The notes: generated by a model from the letters alone, not told the origin. A DNA stretch of 64,000 nucleotides from Selaginella moellendorffii (GCF_000143415.4 NW_003314363.1:557400-621399), one strand, 5' to 3'; positions 32,176 to 44,047 are shown, numbered from the stretch's first letter. A program made the numbers and translations.

Positions 32176-33420
32176 TTATTTTTGGATATACTTGAGGTTG
32201 AGGGTCTTGTTGTGGACTCTGCTGTCTGAGTAGATGACCTTGATGTGAGTCACATCCATTCCAGTGGTGAGCTCTGAAGACTCTAGCACAAGATCAGCAT
32301 CCATGGTGATGTTAACCAGGTAGACCAATGCCGAATGCTGCTGTGCATAACATGGCGCTTTGACATAATGCTTCCTCAAGCTACTGTCAGCCCAACGTCC
32401 CAGATTCCACTGCAAATCTCTTGGACGTGCTAGCGCTCCTGCTGATGACGAGCGTATGAGCTCGCAAAAGACCTCGTCTACTCGAGCCTCCCGCACGTCA
32501 GGCAGCACTTTAAGATACGCTTGACCACTTTGAGCCGAGTCATGAAGGCAAGCTGATAGCGGTACTCCAAAGGCGTGTCATTGTCAAGCCATGCCTCGGG
32601 GGACTTAAGAAGATTGCCATCAAGGAGCTCTATCGCCGTTTCAAGCACCCATAACCTGTCCTCCTCCGTTTCCAGCAGCCTTGACGACGGGTCGACGTCC
32701 TTGTCCAGGCTGAAGTTGCTAATTGCCGGTCGTCCCAAGATGAACATTGGACATAGGAGCGAAGAGGCTCGGCCTCCACGATGAGCACCCCACTGGCGGA
32801 TATCAGCGTCATCTGGATCATAGCGGTGCAAACTCAACAAACGGCTTAAGGCGCCGGTGCAGCTTCTTACCTCCGCTTTCTTCCCTTACAGCTTCTACGA
32901 CTTGCCTGTAGAATAAGTGCGTCACCAGCATGGTGTTTGCAACCAAGCCATTCCACTGCGCAAGCGTGTACGCCTTCTGCTGATCCATGAAGGCCAGGCA
33001 AGTGCCAGTATGTCCCTTGTGCCCGTCTATCAGTTCGAAGACAGATATCGCCATGTCTTTCACTTGGACACCTGAATCTGGGAAGTCGTCCGCCTCAGAA
33101 GCTCTATCGTTAACCTGAGTGCACGGTCTAATATTTTGACGGCTAATAAGAGCCTTGACGCGATCTGCCCGCTCCCAACCAGCACCCGTGCCCACAGATT
33201 GTACTGCTTCCTCTGGAATGCATGCTCCATCTAATGCGTGGACGGCGATGACGACAGCCACCAAGGCTTCGTCATGAAAAAATCCAGTGTGCGTGATGCT
33301 CCTTGCATTTGTGAGAATGGGCAAATATCTCTTTTGCGGTCCAAATGCCCCCTCTGTCTTCACCGCTGCGTTGTTGAAGGGGAACCGATGGAACGTACTG
33401 TCATTCTGGGCGTAGTACAG
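32176..33420 (-). pseudogene. Unrecognised decayed gene
   Basis: Three long minus-strand frames follow one another with frame shifts at about 32820 and 32500. They contain protein-like text: DMAISVFELIDGHKGHTGTC, NTMLVTHLFYRQVVEAV, DDADIRQWGAHRGG, NFSLDKDVDPSSRLLE, LWVLETAIELLD, YLKVLPDVREARVDEVFC and LVYLVNITMDADLVLE. I cannot name a family. Short introns could in principle explain the frame changes, but I found no clean GT-AG pairs, so decay is more likely. It is fused at its 5' side with PPR remnants. Confidence 0.4.
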
Positions 33421-33960
33421 CAGTAGATTCGTCCACGACCCGAGATCCTTGGCCGGCATTTTGTCGAAGGTTGATTTCGCTGCCACGATTTTCCCCTGTG
33501 CCGTTATCATCGAGTTCCATGGCGCTCTGGGACGCATTCAAACACAGCCTCACAGTCACGGGTCCGGGATGCCACCACATACGTGGTGATCATGGCGTTC
33601 CAAGAGACGATCGTGTTCTTGGAAAATTGCAAGATGCCCTGACTGGGCATACAGTGTAATGAGCGAGTTCCAAGCGACCACATGATCCAGCTTTGAATCG
33701 AAGATCTTCTTTGCCTGGCTGACATTGGATCTCCGATTTAGGATTTTACAACTGCGTTGCAGGACTCAAGATTCCTCTGGGGCATTCAATCGAAGAGGCT
33801 CTTGGATCGCGCGATATTCCCTTTCACTGGCAAATGCGAACAGCAAGAACACACGTCGCGAGGGGCATTCGATCGAAGAGTCGAGCCGCTGCGTCAATCG
33901 AACCCTGAGCGGCGTAGGCGTGGATCATCACATTCCAGGTCGCGCAAGCTCCAGCAACGC
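33410..33960 (-). pseudogene. PLS-type PPR pseudogene fragment
   Basis: Minus-strand pieces in changing frames carry PPR text: ATWNVMIHAYAAQGSIDAAARLFDRMP, then WNSLITLYAQ-like, SWNAMITTY, and finally APWNSMITAQGKIVAAKSTFDKMPAKDLGSWTNLLLYYAQN. These are 31-35-residue motifs of the plant-combinatorial PLS kind. Frame shifts and stops separate them and no editing domain follows. Confidence 0.6.
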
Positions 33961-34020
33961 TGCAGCGGAGCGGGTTTTATTATCTTAGCATTCTGTATAC
34001 CATAAAAAATAAATGATTGG

Positions 34021-36400
34021 GTCTCTGGCTGTGTATTCGAACCTGTGACCTTGCCAATATATTTCTTTATTCTGTGTACATTAATTACTTCTTAATGTAA
34101 ACAGCGTCGCAAGCTTCTGGGCGCAAATTCTGGGCATGGCGCTCTGCTCTCTGCTGTCAAGCTCATTGAAACCATTCTCTTCTCGATGGAATGAAACTTT
34201 CAGTTGCTCCACTATTTAGTTTTAGAGAATCCCGAGGCCATGGCAAAGAAAGTGGTCTGGATGGACTCTGTACCTCAACCCAAGCAAGCAGCCGATGCTG
34301 AGTAACAAAGTACGAACCAGCAACATCCGTTTAAGATATTGTTTTGGAAGAAGACTTATTTGGGCTCGATTTTGATTTGATCCAGGCTCGATTTTGATTT
34401 GGTCCCATCTATTCTTCACTTGGTTGTCAAAGCTGGAGGTCCGTATAGGTGTCGATTTTTTCAAATCCTCGGGAGCGTGAGACTCGAGCTCCAAGTTTGA
34501 CGCCGTTTCTTAGCAATAATATATGAAAACCTGCTCGAAACCGTGAAAGATTACTCACGTGCAAAAAAAACTCCAGGTTGCACCAGAGATCCAATAAACC
34601 TGGGAAGCCCACAAGGAAAATCCTAGATTCAACATAAACAAGTCATACCTCATGGTGGTGATCTTGGTGTAACTAGCCAGTCGCAGAACCTGAAGCTTGT
34701 TGCTACCACGGCCATGATCTGTCTTTCACACTATGGTCCAATCTTGTAAGAGTCTTGATCGAGCTCAAACTTAATCAGCTGAGAGCATAAAAATGGAGTT
34801 TTATAAAGTTGAATTGCAAAAGTACAAACAAAAACAGGTAGATAAATAGAGGCCACTGTAGTTGATCAACATCCAAGGCCTGGAGTGACCATAATGCATG
34901 GAAATTACTCGAGGCTGGAGGGTGACGGAATGAGGAATGAAGCGATCTGGACAAGAGTAAAATGAGCGCGAAAAGGACCATATATACTGTGGAGCTTGCG
35001 AGCCTAGTTTGAAGATGTCTAGCTTGGTTTGAGCCAGAGAAGAAAGACCACGCTTGGTCAGATCAGCTCGACTCATAGACCACGCCTGGCGGCGGCAGAC
35101 GCTGGGCCCGGGCGAAGAGCCCTCTCGGTGGAATGTGATCGAAAATGTGGAGCTGTAGCTTACAGTGGCGGTGGTTTTCCATGGCATCGTTCTTGAGCCT
35201 TGACGAGGAGGCGCCATCAAGATTTGCAGGAATGAGGAACGATCGGGACGCCTTCGCGAGAATGTGGAAGGGGGAACGACAAAAATCGTCTCCAGCAGCC
35301 TCGATCCTCATAGGTTCCTTGCTAATCTTCGTCATGGAAATGTATGGACGCTGGGAATCTTTCAAGATCGAGATTCTTTCTCGTGGAACATTGCGATCGC
35401 GGCATTTGCCCGTTGCCTTGGCATTCTTTTCTCGATGGCGAGCATCCAATTATTTCTCTTGGCAGCTGTGAAGATACGGTGGAGATCAGATGGTGTAGTC
35501 TTGGGCCATGGACGAGATGTCCATTTCAAACCATACAAACTTGTTGTCTCTCTGGCTGTGAATTCGAACCTGTGACTTTGCCAATATACTTCTTAATTCT
35601 AGCCACATATCATGGGAATGTTTTATAAGGCTGTCATCCTTTCTGCGGCTGTCAAGCTCAAGAAAGAAACCATTATGAAATGAAGATTTCACCACTAAGT
35701 TTGGAAGAATCCCTGGATGGACAAAGGCAAACTACCTTTTCTTCTTCTGAATATTGAATGTCTGAAGATCGCTGGCACCCTCTTGATTAGCAGCAAGACC
35801 GCCCATAATTAAGAGTCAAGGTTGGAGGTACTTCTTTGTTCTTACAAATCTTGGGGAGCTTGAGATTTCATCAAGGCACTTTCTTAGCATGGTCTATCCA
35901 AGTTTGATGTTTGTTCCTAGCAGCAACAAGACCAAAGATTTGAAAAACTCCATGAAATTTTAAGTCGCACCCACAAGGTTCAGAGTGTGAAGAAGAGGGC
36001 ATCGCGAAAGGTGGCTGTCCTTCACAAGAATATTTAAAGCAAAAAGGGCAAAAGAAGAACCCTGGGCTTGTGAGTGCTTGTGAGCTTAGTTTGAAGATTG
36101 AGCCAGACCGGATCCCTGGACAAGTCATCGAAACTGAAGAAAAGAGAGTCAATCAGCTCGACTCACATTCTTTAGTTTATGAGATTTGCACAAGCAGGCA
36201 CCATGTAGTTGATGGCAACGGCGGTGGTTTTCCATTGCATTGTTTTTGAGCACAAATTTCTGGGCAGGGGCAAGCGCATCCACAAGGAAAATCGTCTCCA
36301 GCGGCATTTAGGTTCCTTGTCATGGAGAAATGTATGGAAAGTGCGGGCGCGCAGCAGACGTCTTGGGAATCTTTTACAAGATGGAAGATTGACAGTCAAT
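34021..36400. repeat. Segmental duplication of spacer with PPR debris
   Basis: Block 1 (about 34021-35420) and block 2 (about 35551-36400) share colinear diverged segments: TCTCTGGCTGTG-ATTCGAACCTGTGAC at 34021 and 35551, GGCGGTGGTTTTCCAT at 35166 and 36219, and AGGTTCCTTG near 35310 and 36310. Block 2 is shortened. No intact gene lies in either. Confidence 0.55.
35240..35480 (+). pseudogene. PPR fragment within duplicated block
   Basis: Plus-strand frames contain LLIFVMEMYGR followed, in another frame, by GNLSRSRFF and then DRDSFSWNIAIAAFARC. This is the LxxxYGRCG...F(D)xIxDRxxFSWNxxxAAxARxG text of PLS-type PPR repeats, broken by frame shifts. Confidence 0.5.
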
Positions 36401-36620
36401 CTCTTTCCACACGTCCAGAGGAGGAGCTATACCGTTCGACATGCTAGCGAGAGGTTTTTCTAAAATTCTTCCTTGTCTGAGCCCGTTCGAGTATGCTGTC
36501 ACCCAGATGTATCAAAACGAGAATCGTGTGCGGCTTGCGGCACTTACCAGTGGAGACGTGCAGGAACAACTGCAACCGATGTTTTCTGGTGGAACATTCC
36601 GATCGCAAAAAGGTATATTG

Positions 36621-37002
36621 TTAAGTAGCACCTGATGTACTCACGTTGAACTTGTCATAATGACCAAGCAGTGCTAGGTTCATCGGGCTTACAAAGCGCC
36701 GGGTCTGGTGGATCTCATTGTCGCTTGTATACTCCACGATTCTCGTGTAGTTCGGGAGCACGTAACACAGCATATGCGTGTTTGCAATCTCCACATCTGA
36801 CTGGAAGCTCAAACTGTTGACACGGATTCAAGAAGTTGCCGTTCTCCTGCACCTTCGATCCATGCCAAACTCTCGAATGTCGCTCGCTGTCCAACTCCCA
36901 CAGGCATTCCAAGTCTTCGAGCTCTCGTAGCGATTTTGACAAGACCATCTTGAGTTGCTCGAGCAACCTAAGATAATCGAAGGTCTTCATGCTGTCCTTC
37001 AA
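36621..37002 (-). pseudogene. Unrecognised protein-like fragment
   Basis: Minus-strand frames read MKTFDYLRLLEQLKMVLSKS, RELEDLECLWELDSERHSRV and, after a frame change, SDVEIANTHMLCYVLPNYTR, TSDNEIHQTRRFVSPMNLAL. The text looks like former protein but no family is recognised. No start or splice structure is evident. Confidence 0.3.
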
Positions 37003-37609
37003 AGCATTGAAATGGTCACACGCATCGTCTGGAGCAAAATCCAGGGAATAGGCCTGAGGAGGGTGAGCCAGATCGAGGCAAATCCTCTAGCGAGCAGGAC
37101 TACTCATTCCAAGCTTGGAAAGCAAGGACTTCATGCGGTAGTGCGTGTTGCATCTAGAATGTGCAATATTGACGAGTTTTCGCTTAAGCCGCTCCTTTGC
37201 CATAGTCCTTCCCTTGATCGCCCTCAAGGTCTTGATGTTGCTCAAGGTCTTCAACCTCTGCTTCATCAGCTTCCAGTCCTGCTTCTAGCCCTTGATCGCC
37301 CTTGAGGTCTTGAACCTGTTCTTCTCGTTGCTCCAAGCCTTCAACCTGTTCTTCCAGGCCCAGTCCCTGTTCTTCTCGTTCCTATAATCCCTGGTGCTCC
37401 AATCCCAGCCCCTCTTCATCTCGTTCGAAGCAAGAGCAAGCTATATACAATGTCTTAACTCTTATAGCTTCGCGAACTCTTGCGGCGTTGCCGATGCGTC
37501 CAGTGGAGCGATTCTCTCGCACCCCTCGCTCTTCGGGAATCCATTAATTTCTTGGAAATTCACATTTCCCCAAGGTGTACCTTGGGAGTGGTGTTTGGAG
37601 GTAAAACTC
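37003..37609. other. Spacer with Leu/Gly-codon-like simple repeats
   Basis: Between about 37200 and 37420 a degenerate repeat of CCTTGATCGCCCTTGAGGTC / CAACCTGTTCTTC type units occurs. No gene seen. Confidence 0.4.
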
Positions 37610-38147
37610 AAGTCCAAGTGTTGCCCACAACCCTGTCGAGCTCCTCGTGGAGCTTGGCCATGACTCGAGGATTGTGCACTCGCTCACGGTGGTGGTGGCA
37701 TCAGTATTAACATCTCCTGAGCATTACTGTTAGTCTGGTAAGGAGAAGTTTTACAAAGTTGAATTCGCTTTAACGTAAGCAATGAAATCGAGCATGATAT
37801 CGAGGAAGTCCTTGCATTCACGGGGTGTTTTGCGCTCTCCATGGAGACTACTTACAGCTCCAGCAAAGTTATAGCTGAATTGCTGGGCAAGAACTATGTA
37901 CGGCCTGGAAGCAAAATTTAGATCATCAGTGGTGAAGACCTCTTTGGTAAGCTCCGGGCTGGAGATCAGGATCATTCCCAGCCTCAAGGAAATAATAGGA
38001 CCATACTTGTTGGCTATGCGCTCTGTGCGGGCATTCCTGCTAGCAAGTGTAAGCCGTGGAGGTGGAAGATTTGAGCGAGCTTTCAAGAACCACAAGACCA
38101 AGAGAGAGTATGAAAGTTGCGGAGCTCACAGCAAGTGCTACATCCAT
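37610..38147 (-). pseudogene. Cytochrome P450 pseudogene, deleted relative of the P450 at 61.4-63.0 kb
   Basis: Minus strand. Starting at an ATG at 38147 it matches the intact gene through the N-terminus (IANKYGPIISLRLGM, ELTKEVFTT-DLNFASRPY), then jumps by deletion from the F(S/A)YNF region to RECKDFLDIMLDF, and ends near the text for RVMAKLHEELDRVVG-N. The intron region is retained, so it is a DNA copy. It lacks the oxygen-binding motif, ExxR and heme-binding Cys segment. One block of about 60 bp (37618-37678) is nearly identical to 61936-61996, which suggests a fairly recent copy or gene conversion. Confidence 0.85.
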
Positions 38148-38269
38148 TTCTGTGGTGTTTATGTCAATCTTGCTCGACTAGAATCTGCCTGCTGCTTGCA
38201 TTAACCACACAACATGAAAAGAGGGTGGCAAATGCATCCCGACTCGAGCTGGCCATGCTTCTCCACAAA

Positions 38270-38640
38270 TGTGGATGCCAGACGCATCCATCGGCATTGC
38301 GGCACGAGAAGTTCTTATAGAAACTTACGATCGATGTGCAACCATCATCGATCCTTGGCGCCATTCGCGTTCCAAACCTTTACTCGTGGACTACCATCCT
38401 CGCTGCGTATGCCCACAATGGGTGCATGCACAAAGAAGTGATCTTGTTTGGCGCCATACCACAGAATGTGATACCGCTATCTGGGGAAATGGAAGCATTA
38501 ACATAGTGCATGCTGGAGTTTAGCATTTTTTCTTTCCTGGAACACAAAAGTCACGGGATTTCAGCATTTGCCTTGAGTGGGCAGCTTGAACAAGCAAAGA
38601 CAATAGTTTTGAAAATCTCGGGACGGCGCAACGCCTCCCG
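38270..38640 (+). pseudogene. PLS-type PPR fragment
   Basis: Plus-strand frames contain NLYSWTTILAAYAHNGCMHKEVILFGAIPQN and further on ISAFALSGQLEQAKTIVLKI, broken by stops and frame shifts. These correspond to two PPR repeats of PLS type. Confidence 0.55.
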
Positions 38641-38719
38641 TTAAACACCATCCTGATTCACTCTCTCTCCACTTACTTGGCGATGACGTGGCAGCAGGCC
38701 TTCTTTTTGTTTTATCTCC

Positions 38720-38830
38720 AGCGCACTCCCGCCCGCGGCTATCGCCCGCCCGTAGCTCCCGCCCGCCCGCTCGCCCTCACGGCTCCTGCCCGCACTCCCA
38801 CCCGCCCCCGCACGTCCGCCCGCGCCCAGC
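38720..38830. repeat. GC-rich CCCGCCCG low-complexity tract
   Basis: About 110 bp built from CCCGCC, GCCCGCCCG and close variants, in sharp contrast with the AT-rich DNA on both sides. Confidence 0.7.
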
Positions 38831-39036
38831 GTGTGCCCTAATTACTTCCACGTGACCACAGCCCCAACACTTGGGCCAAATCTCAATCAGCGCGCGCGTA
38901 CGTGCTTTAAGTGGCCAATGAGTGTCATGGATGACCATTAGGAGTGGTAAACTTATGAAATCTTCTCACTAATTTAAATATATGCAATGTATGTATATAA
39001 AGAGTTTTTTTTATTTATTTATTCTTTGCTAAGATT

Positions 39037-39212
39037 TGTGAGTGCTTGGAATATGGAAAGGGAATATAGAAAATGTGCATATCCATTAGCCCAAAAACCT
39101 TAGCTTATATACAAGAGCAAGTGGTCCGGATTGAAATCAATCCAATGGCTACCAAAATCCCACTACGCTAATATTAATATACGGCATCGTAACCGTACAT
39201 TTGGCCCTCATA
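39037..39212 (-). repeat. 3' LTR of the Ty3/gypsy element
   Basis: 176 bp; differs from the other LTR at about 16 positions by hand count, all transitions. Its outer end in plus orientation reads CTCATA where the partner has CTCACA. Confidence 0.9.
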
Positions 39213-39244
39213 TCATCCCTTCCTCTCGGAATAATGGAAGATCA

Positions 39245-42200
39245 TCAAGGTTCTCTTGTAGATGAGCCGGGATCTAGAGGAACGTCAGGAGAAGGCATTG
39301 GCGGATCTGTAGGTGGTATTAACTCCTCCTGATCCCTTTGTACGAAGCGTTTCAGCTGCTGCACATGCACAATCTCTGGAGGATCAGCCTGCTGAACGTC
39401 ATGCCGAACCTCATAAACTTGTGGTCCAACTTGCTGCAACACCCGATACGGTCCTTTCCACTGTGCAAGAAGTCCCTTAGATAAACCACATACAATAAGA
39501 TGGGGAAAACGGACTAACACCAAATCATCCACTTTGTACTCCGTAGGTGGACGATGATGGGAGTTGTAACGCTGTTGTTGTCCCACTTGTACGCGGCCTA
39601 AGTGTTCGGCAGACTCTACTCTGACAAGTGGAAGAATGCTCGTCAAATACTGATCCCATGACCTAACATCGGTAGCTCACGGCAATCGCGAAGGTAAACC
39701 CAACTCCGTGGGTAATATTGGATCATGACCATATAAGAGTTTATATGGTGAAGCACCAATAGAACTCTGCACCCTTGTGACATATGAATACCGAAGAGAC
39801 GGCAAATAACCATCTTAATCCGAATGCTGAAAGTTCACATACTTCGCAATCATCCCTTTGAATGTCCGAATGAGCCGTTCCACCAGACCATCAGATTGTG
39901 GATGATAAGCACTCGTGAAAGTGTGGCGTATTCCCAACCGAGACGTCAAAACATGAAATGCCTCAGCCATAAATGCGGGACCATTATTCGAAAGAATCCG
40001 CTCTAGACAAGAATGCTGGAACACCACTCGATTGAGGAGGAAGTAGCCAACAACAGTTACAGAGGTGCTAGCAAGAGCACCAACTTCCACCCAGCGAGTC
40101 AAGTAGTCAAAAGCAATAGTAACAAACTCATTGCCAGCAGTCGACCATGGAAAAGGTCCTATAAGATCAAACGCCACCAACTCAAACAAACGGGAAACTG
40201 CAATTGACTCCAACCGTCCTTACGAGCTTAGCACCAAACGCAACTACGCACATACCAGATAATATCACGTCGCATCTCCGGCCAATAGAAAGACCTATAT
40301 AGGTTCTCGGTTATACGACGGTGTCCCATATGCCCACCTAGAATAGGAGAATCATAGTAGGCATGGAAAAACAGCAGAATAAAGATAGAAGGCACCACCA
40401 GCCGTAAATGATTATCAGGATCCGTCCCCACAACATAAAGAAGGCCGTCTTCAAAGTGATATTGAGAATGTAAATGCCGGAAAGGCAAGTCATTAGCAAG
40501 TGATGCAGGATTCTCAAACCCATTTCGAAGCCTTCAAATCCACGGCTCAATCTTTTGAGCCTCGCGAACCTCATCAAGAGAAGGTAGATCTTGCTCTGCA
40601 CCCTGTGGACACTGAACGTCAAGGACAGCAACTGCCGACAGCACAGAATCCTCGTCTAGAAAATCCACAGATGTTAGAACAACAGGTTCATCAGAAATAT
40701 GAAAAGTGAGTGGAGAAGGAAGAGGAGCTCAAGAAAGGGCATCAACATCCGCCATAGAACTCCCTGGGCGATGAACAACATCAAAATCATATATCTGAAG
40801 CTTCAAAGCCCATTGAGCAGTACGACCAACCAGGTTCTTCCACTTCAATAATGAAGTAACAGCAGCATGGTCACCCTCAAGTAATGTCCGAGAACCATGT
40901 AGATATGCATGAAGTTTCTCGAAACCCCAGACTGCTGCTAAACACTCCTTCTCCATCGTGGAGTAGTTCATCTCTGGAGTAGTTCATCCCATTGCATATA
41001 AAGTACGACTTATGTATGCAATGGGATGGCGCTGACTAGGCACACTCGAGCTCTCTTGCATCAACACACCTCCAAGACCAAAGTCAGAAGCATCCACGCG
41101 CAAAATAAAAGGTCGAGTGTAGTCAAGATATGCCAAAATCGGAGGAGTTGTCAATAGCTCTTTGAGATCCACGAACACCCACTCACAATCCGGAGACCAG
41201 ATGAAAGATGACGTTGATGACTTCAGCAACGCTCACAATGGTGCAGTGCGATCGGAAAGATGATCCACAAAACGACTGAGATATTGCACCTTACCCAAGA
41301 AGCACTGCACATCATTCACACATTTCGGAGTAGGGAACTTTAGAACAGCCACAAGTTTGTCAGGATCAAGTTGCAAACCCTCACGAGAAATACGGTACCC
41401 AAGATAAGTTGTGTCCTTAGACCCAAACACGCACTTTGATCGCTTCAGCTTTAAACCAACGTCGTGTAGCCGATCCAACACTTTACAAACATCATGAATG
41501 TGCTCCTCCCACGTCCCCTATGAGTGGATCAAGACATTATCAATGAAGTTAATAGTCACCTCCAGCATATCACAAAGAACTTCGTCCATCATCAGTTGGA
41601 AAGTTGCTAGAGCATTGTTCAAACCAAATGGCATCACCAAGAACTCGTACAAACCAAATGGTGTACAAAAAGTAGTCTTAGGAATATCTTCTTTGGCCAT
41701 CGGTACTTGCCAATACCCAAAAGCAAGATTGAGCTTGGTGAACTAACGACTTCGCCCCAAACGATCCAATAGATTAGCAGTATGAGGAAGAAGGTACACA
41801 TCTGGGATCGTTACTTCGTTTAACGGACGATAGTTGATGTAGAAACGAATACTCCCATCAGGTTTCGTTACAAGATGAGGTTCACATGCCCAAGGACTCT
41901 GCGATTTCTGAATAACACCCTTCTCCAACATCTCCTTGACATTGGCACATAAAATCTTGATCTCCTTGGGTGACCGACGATGAACAGAAATCTTGATTGG
42001 ACGAGTATCCCTGGTTGGAATCGGATGACGTGTGGCAATCTTGGCCCCAGACGATAGGTCAAATTCAAAAAGATCAGAATACTCCACGAGCTGGTCAACC
42101 GCTGCAACACAAAGATCGTCGGAGGGATCGGAAAAGGGAAAAGCAGAACAAGATGGAAATATAGAAGGAAATAGTGGGGGAACAAAAGTAATGGAAGCAG

Positions 42201-42840
42201 AGGCAGAGGTAGAAGTAGAGGGATGAAGTGGTATGGAAGTGAGAGGAATCGATGAAACATAAGGAAGTATGAGACAAGGGGGAGAAGCTTGAAAGTCACA
42301 CTTGGCATGATTGCGCTGTAACCAATCCATACCAAGAATGAGATCAAAAGCTTGACTCGGCACCACCCGCAACGATTGCAACTCAAGCTCGAGATCGCCC
42401 ACATGCACAACTAGGTCCGCCTCATCCTGTGCACATGCATGTGTACAACCGTTGCCATAAAGAATGAAAACTGGTTCTGTCGCATGACGCAAGTGTAGAT
42501 GACAATGTGTGGCAACAGGTCGAGCAATAGAAGATAAACTCAAACCTGTATCAACCAACACAGAGAGAATAATATGAGACCTCTTGTTATAAAAACGAGC
42601 TTGGAAAGTAAACACTGGATGAATCGGTGCTGAGTGAACCCCTTGATGATACTCCCGAAAAAAAGATGGAAGGGTCACTGACTTATTCGCGCCAGGTCCC
42701 TCCGTTACTCGCGCGACTCCTCGTTTCCCGGATGCATCTCGGTGTCCAGACCCTCCACTGCAGCAGCACCAATGGGACGTTGCTGACGCCAAGGTCTCCA
42801 TCCTGGAAATGGAGGTCACCAATCCGGAAAACGCCAACAA
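39245..42840 (-). pseudogene. pol: Broken pol (protease, RT, RNase H, integrase) of the Ty3/gypsy element
   Basis: Reading down the minus strand: an aspartic protease with VDTG (about 42540), reverse transcriptase from about 42000 to 41230, RNase H from about 41170 to 40730 (RVDASDFGLG, HRPGSSMADVDALS), integrase with an HHCC zinc region (about 40480-40230), core with DLIGPF, ILSNNGPAF and HPQSDGLVERL (about 40210-39820), and a GPY-type C-terminus (GPYRVLQQVGPQVYEV, about 39450). In-frame stops lie near 41742, 41517, 41232, 40983 and 40728, and the frame changes between about 40230 and 40210. The RT catalytic box that normally ends in DD reads FIDN. Confidence 0.88.
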
Positions 42841-43637
42841 TGCCGATAAGTATGACCAACTTCATTACACGCCCAGCAGCGGACATCATGGCCATGACCA
42901 CGTCCTCGCGCTTGTCCTTGGACTCGAGCAGCAACAGCATCAACCTCCATTGGAACAAGACCATCACCCATAGGAAGTGGAGCAGAAGGACGTGCAACAA
43001 GAAGTGGAAGAGGTGACGTTTCATAATGTTGTGCCAAGCGAAGAGCATCGTCAAGGGTGGCGGGAGCAAGTGCATGCACAAGTCCGACAAGATCTTGACG
43101 AAGTGCTGGCCACAACATTCCTAGTTTGATCTGCTCCGACATATTTGGCTCCGCATGAAGCAAAAGACTTCGGAAACGAACACCAAATTGCATCACCAAC
43201 TTAGATGGCCCTTGGCGAAGACGATGTAATTGTTGGAAAGCATCATCACAATCATCGGCATGTCCGAAGGCGCGTTTGAAGACGTCTGAAAGAACACTCC
43301 AATCCCCACGAGTGGCTGCGCTCAAACCATTGTACCACTGCAACGCCGTCCCTTGGAGACACGTGGGAAACTCACGCAAACGTCGAGCATCATCCCAAGA
43401 ATGATATGTGGCAATCACTATGAAGTGATCGATCGAATGGTACACATCATCCCTAGGATTCCTGCGAAAGAACTCCGGCAGAACGTGAGGATTGGCACCA
43501 ATAGCAGGAGGAGTTGTACCATGTGCCGTGAATGCCGTCATCAACTGAGTTTGGTTGTTCAATTGCAAGCGCATAGCATCAAGCAATTGTACCAATTGCT
43601 GCTCTAGAGTCAAAGGAGGAGATTGCTGATCTGCCAT
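42816..43637 (-). CDS. gag: gag of the Ty3/gypsy element
   Basis: An open frame of 273 residues from ATG 43637. It has a capsid-like helical region (ATYHSWDDARRLREFPTCLQ, GTALQWYNGL) and a CCHC zinc knuckle CWACNEVGHTYRHC near the C-terminus, the RNA-binding motif of retroelement Gag. It overlaps the following protease-RT frame by about 25 nt in another frame, which fits expression by frameshift. The frame is intact even though pol is broken. Confidence 0.85.
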   Translation of the reverse strand: MADQQSPPLTLEQQLVQLLDAMRLQLNNQTQLMTAFTAHGTTPPAIGANPHVLPEFFRRNPRDDVYHSIDHFIVIATYHSWDDARRLREFPTCLQGTALQWYNGLSAATRGDWSVLSDVFKRAFGHADDCDDAFQQLHRLRQGPSKLVMQFGVRFRSLLLHAEPNMSEQIKLGMLWPALRQDLVGLVHALAPATLDDALRLAQHYETSPLPLLVARPSAPLPMGDGLVPMEVDAVAARVQGQARGRGHGHDVRCWACNEVGHTYRHCWRFPDW

Positions 43638-43871
43638 GAAGATGAACGAAAAAGAAAGAGCAAAAGAAGAAAAATGACAAAAAAGTGAGAAGGAAATGGT
43701 AGATCTAGACAATGCAAAAAGGTAAATCTAAACCAAAATCCTGAAAGAAAAGAATAAAAGAAAGGAAATGGAAAAAGCTAGATCTAGATGATCCAAAAGC
43801 TAGATCTAAACCAAAATCCCAAATCCAAACACTCATCAGGGACAATCAAAGGTGCCCCTCACTTCCACCAA

Positions 43872-44047
43872 TGTGAGTGCTTGGAATATGGAAAGGGAAT
43901 ATAGAAAATGTGTATATCCATTAGCCCAAAAACTCTAGCTTATATACAGGAGCAAGTGGTCCAGATTGAAACCAATCCAACAGCTACCAAAATCCCATTA
44001 CACTAATATTAGTATACGGCATCATAGCCATACACTTGGCCCTCACA
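43872..44047 (-). repeat. 5' LTR of the Ty3/gypsy element
   Basis: 176 bp with TG...CA ends and 6-bp inverted termini TGTGAG/CTCACA. It lies upstream of gag in element orientation. Confidence 0.9.

Larger units (their letters stand above)
39037..44047 (-). mobile_element. Ty3/gypsy LTR retrotransposon, near full length, inactive
   Basis: A 5.0-kb element on the minus strand with 176-bp LTRs at both ends (TGTGAG...CTCACA). GATT (or AGATT, sharing the last LTR base) flanks both sides as a probable target-site duplication. The order gag, protease, RT, RNase H, integrase identifies Ty3/gypsy. A purine-rich tract (AGAGGAAGGGATGA on the minus strand) abuts the 3' LTR at 39213-39230, as a polypurine tract should. 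Pol is interrupted by several in-frame stops and at least one frame shift, and the RT active-site box is altered, so it cannot move by itself. Two decayed relatives lie at 58.1-60.8 kb. Confidence 0.92.
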
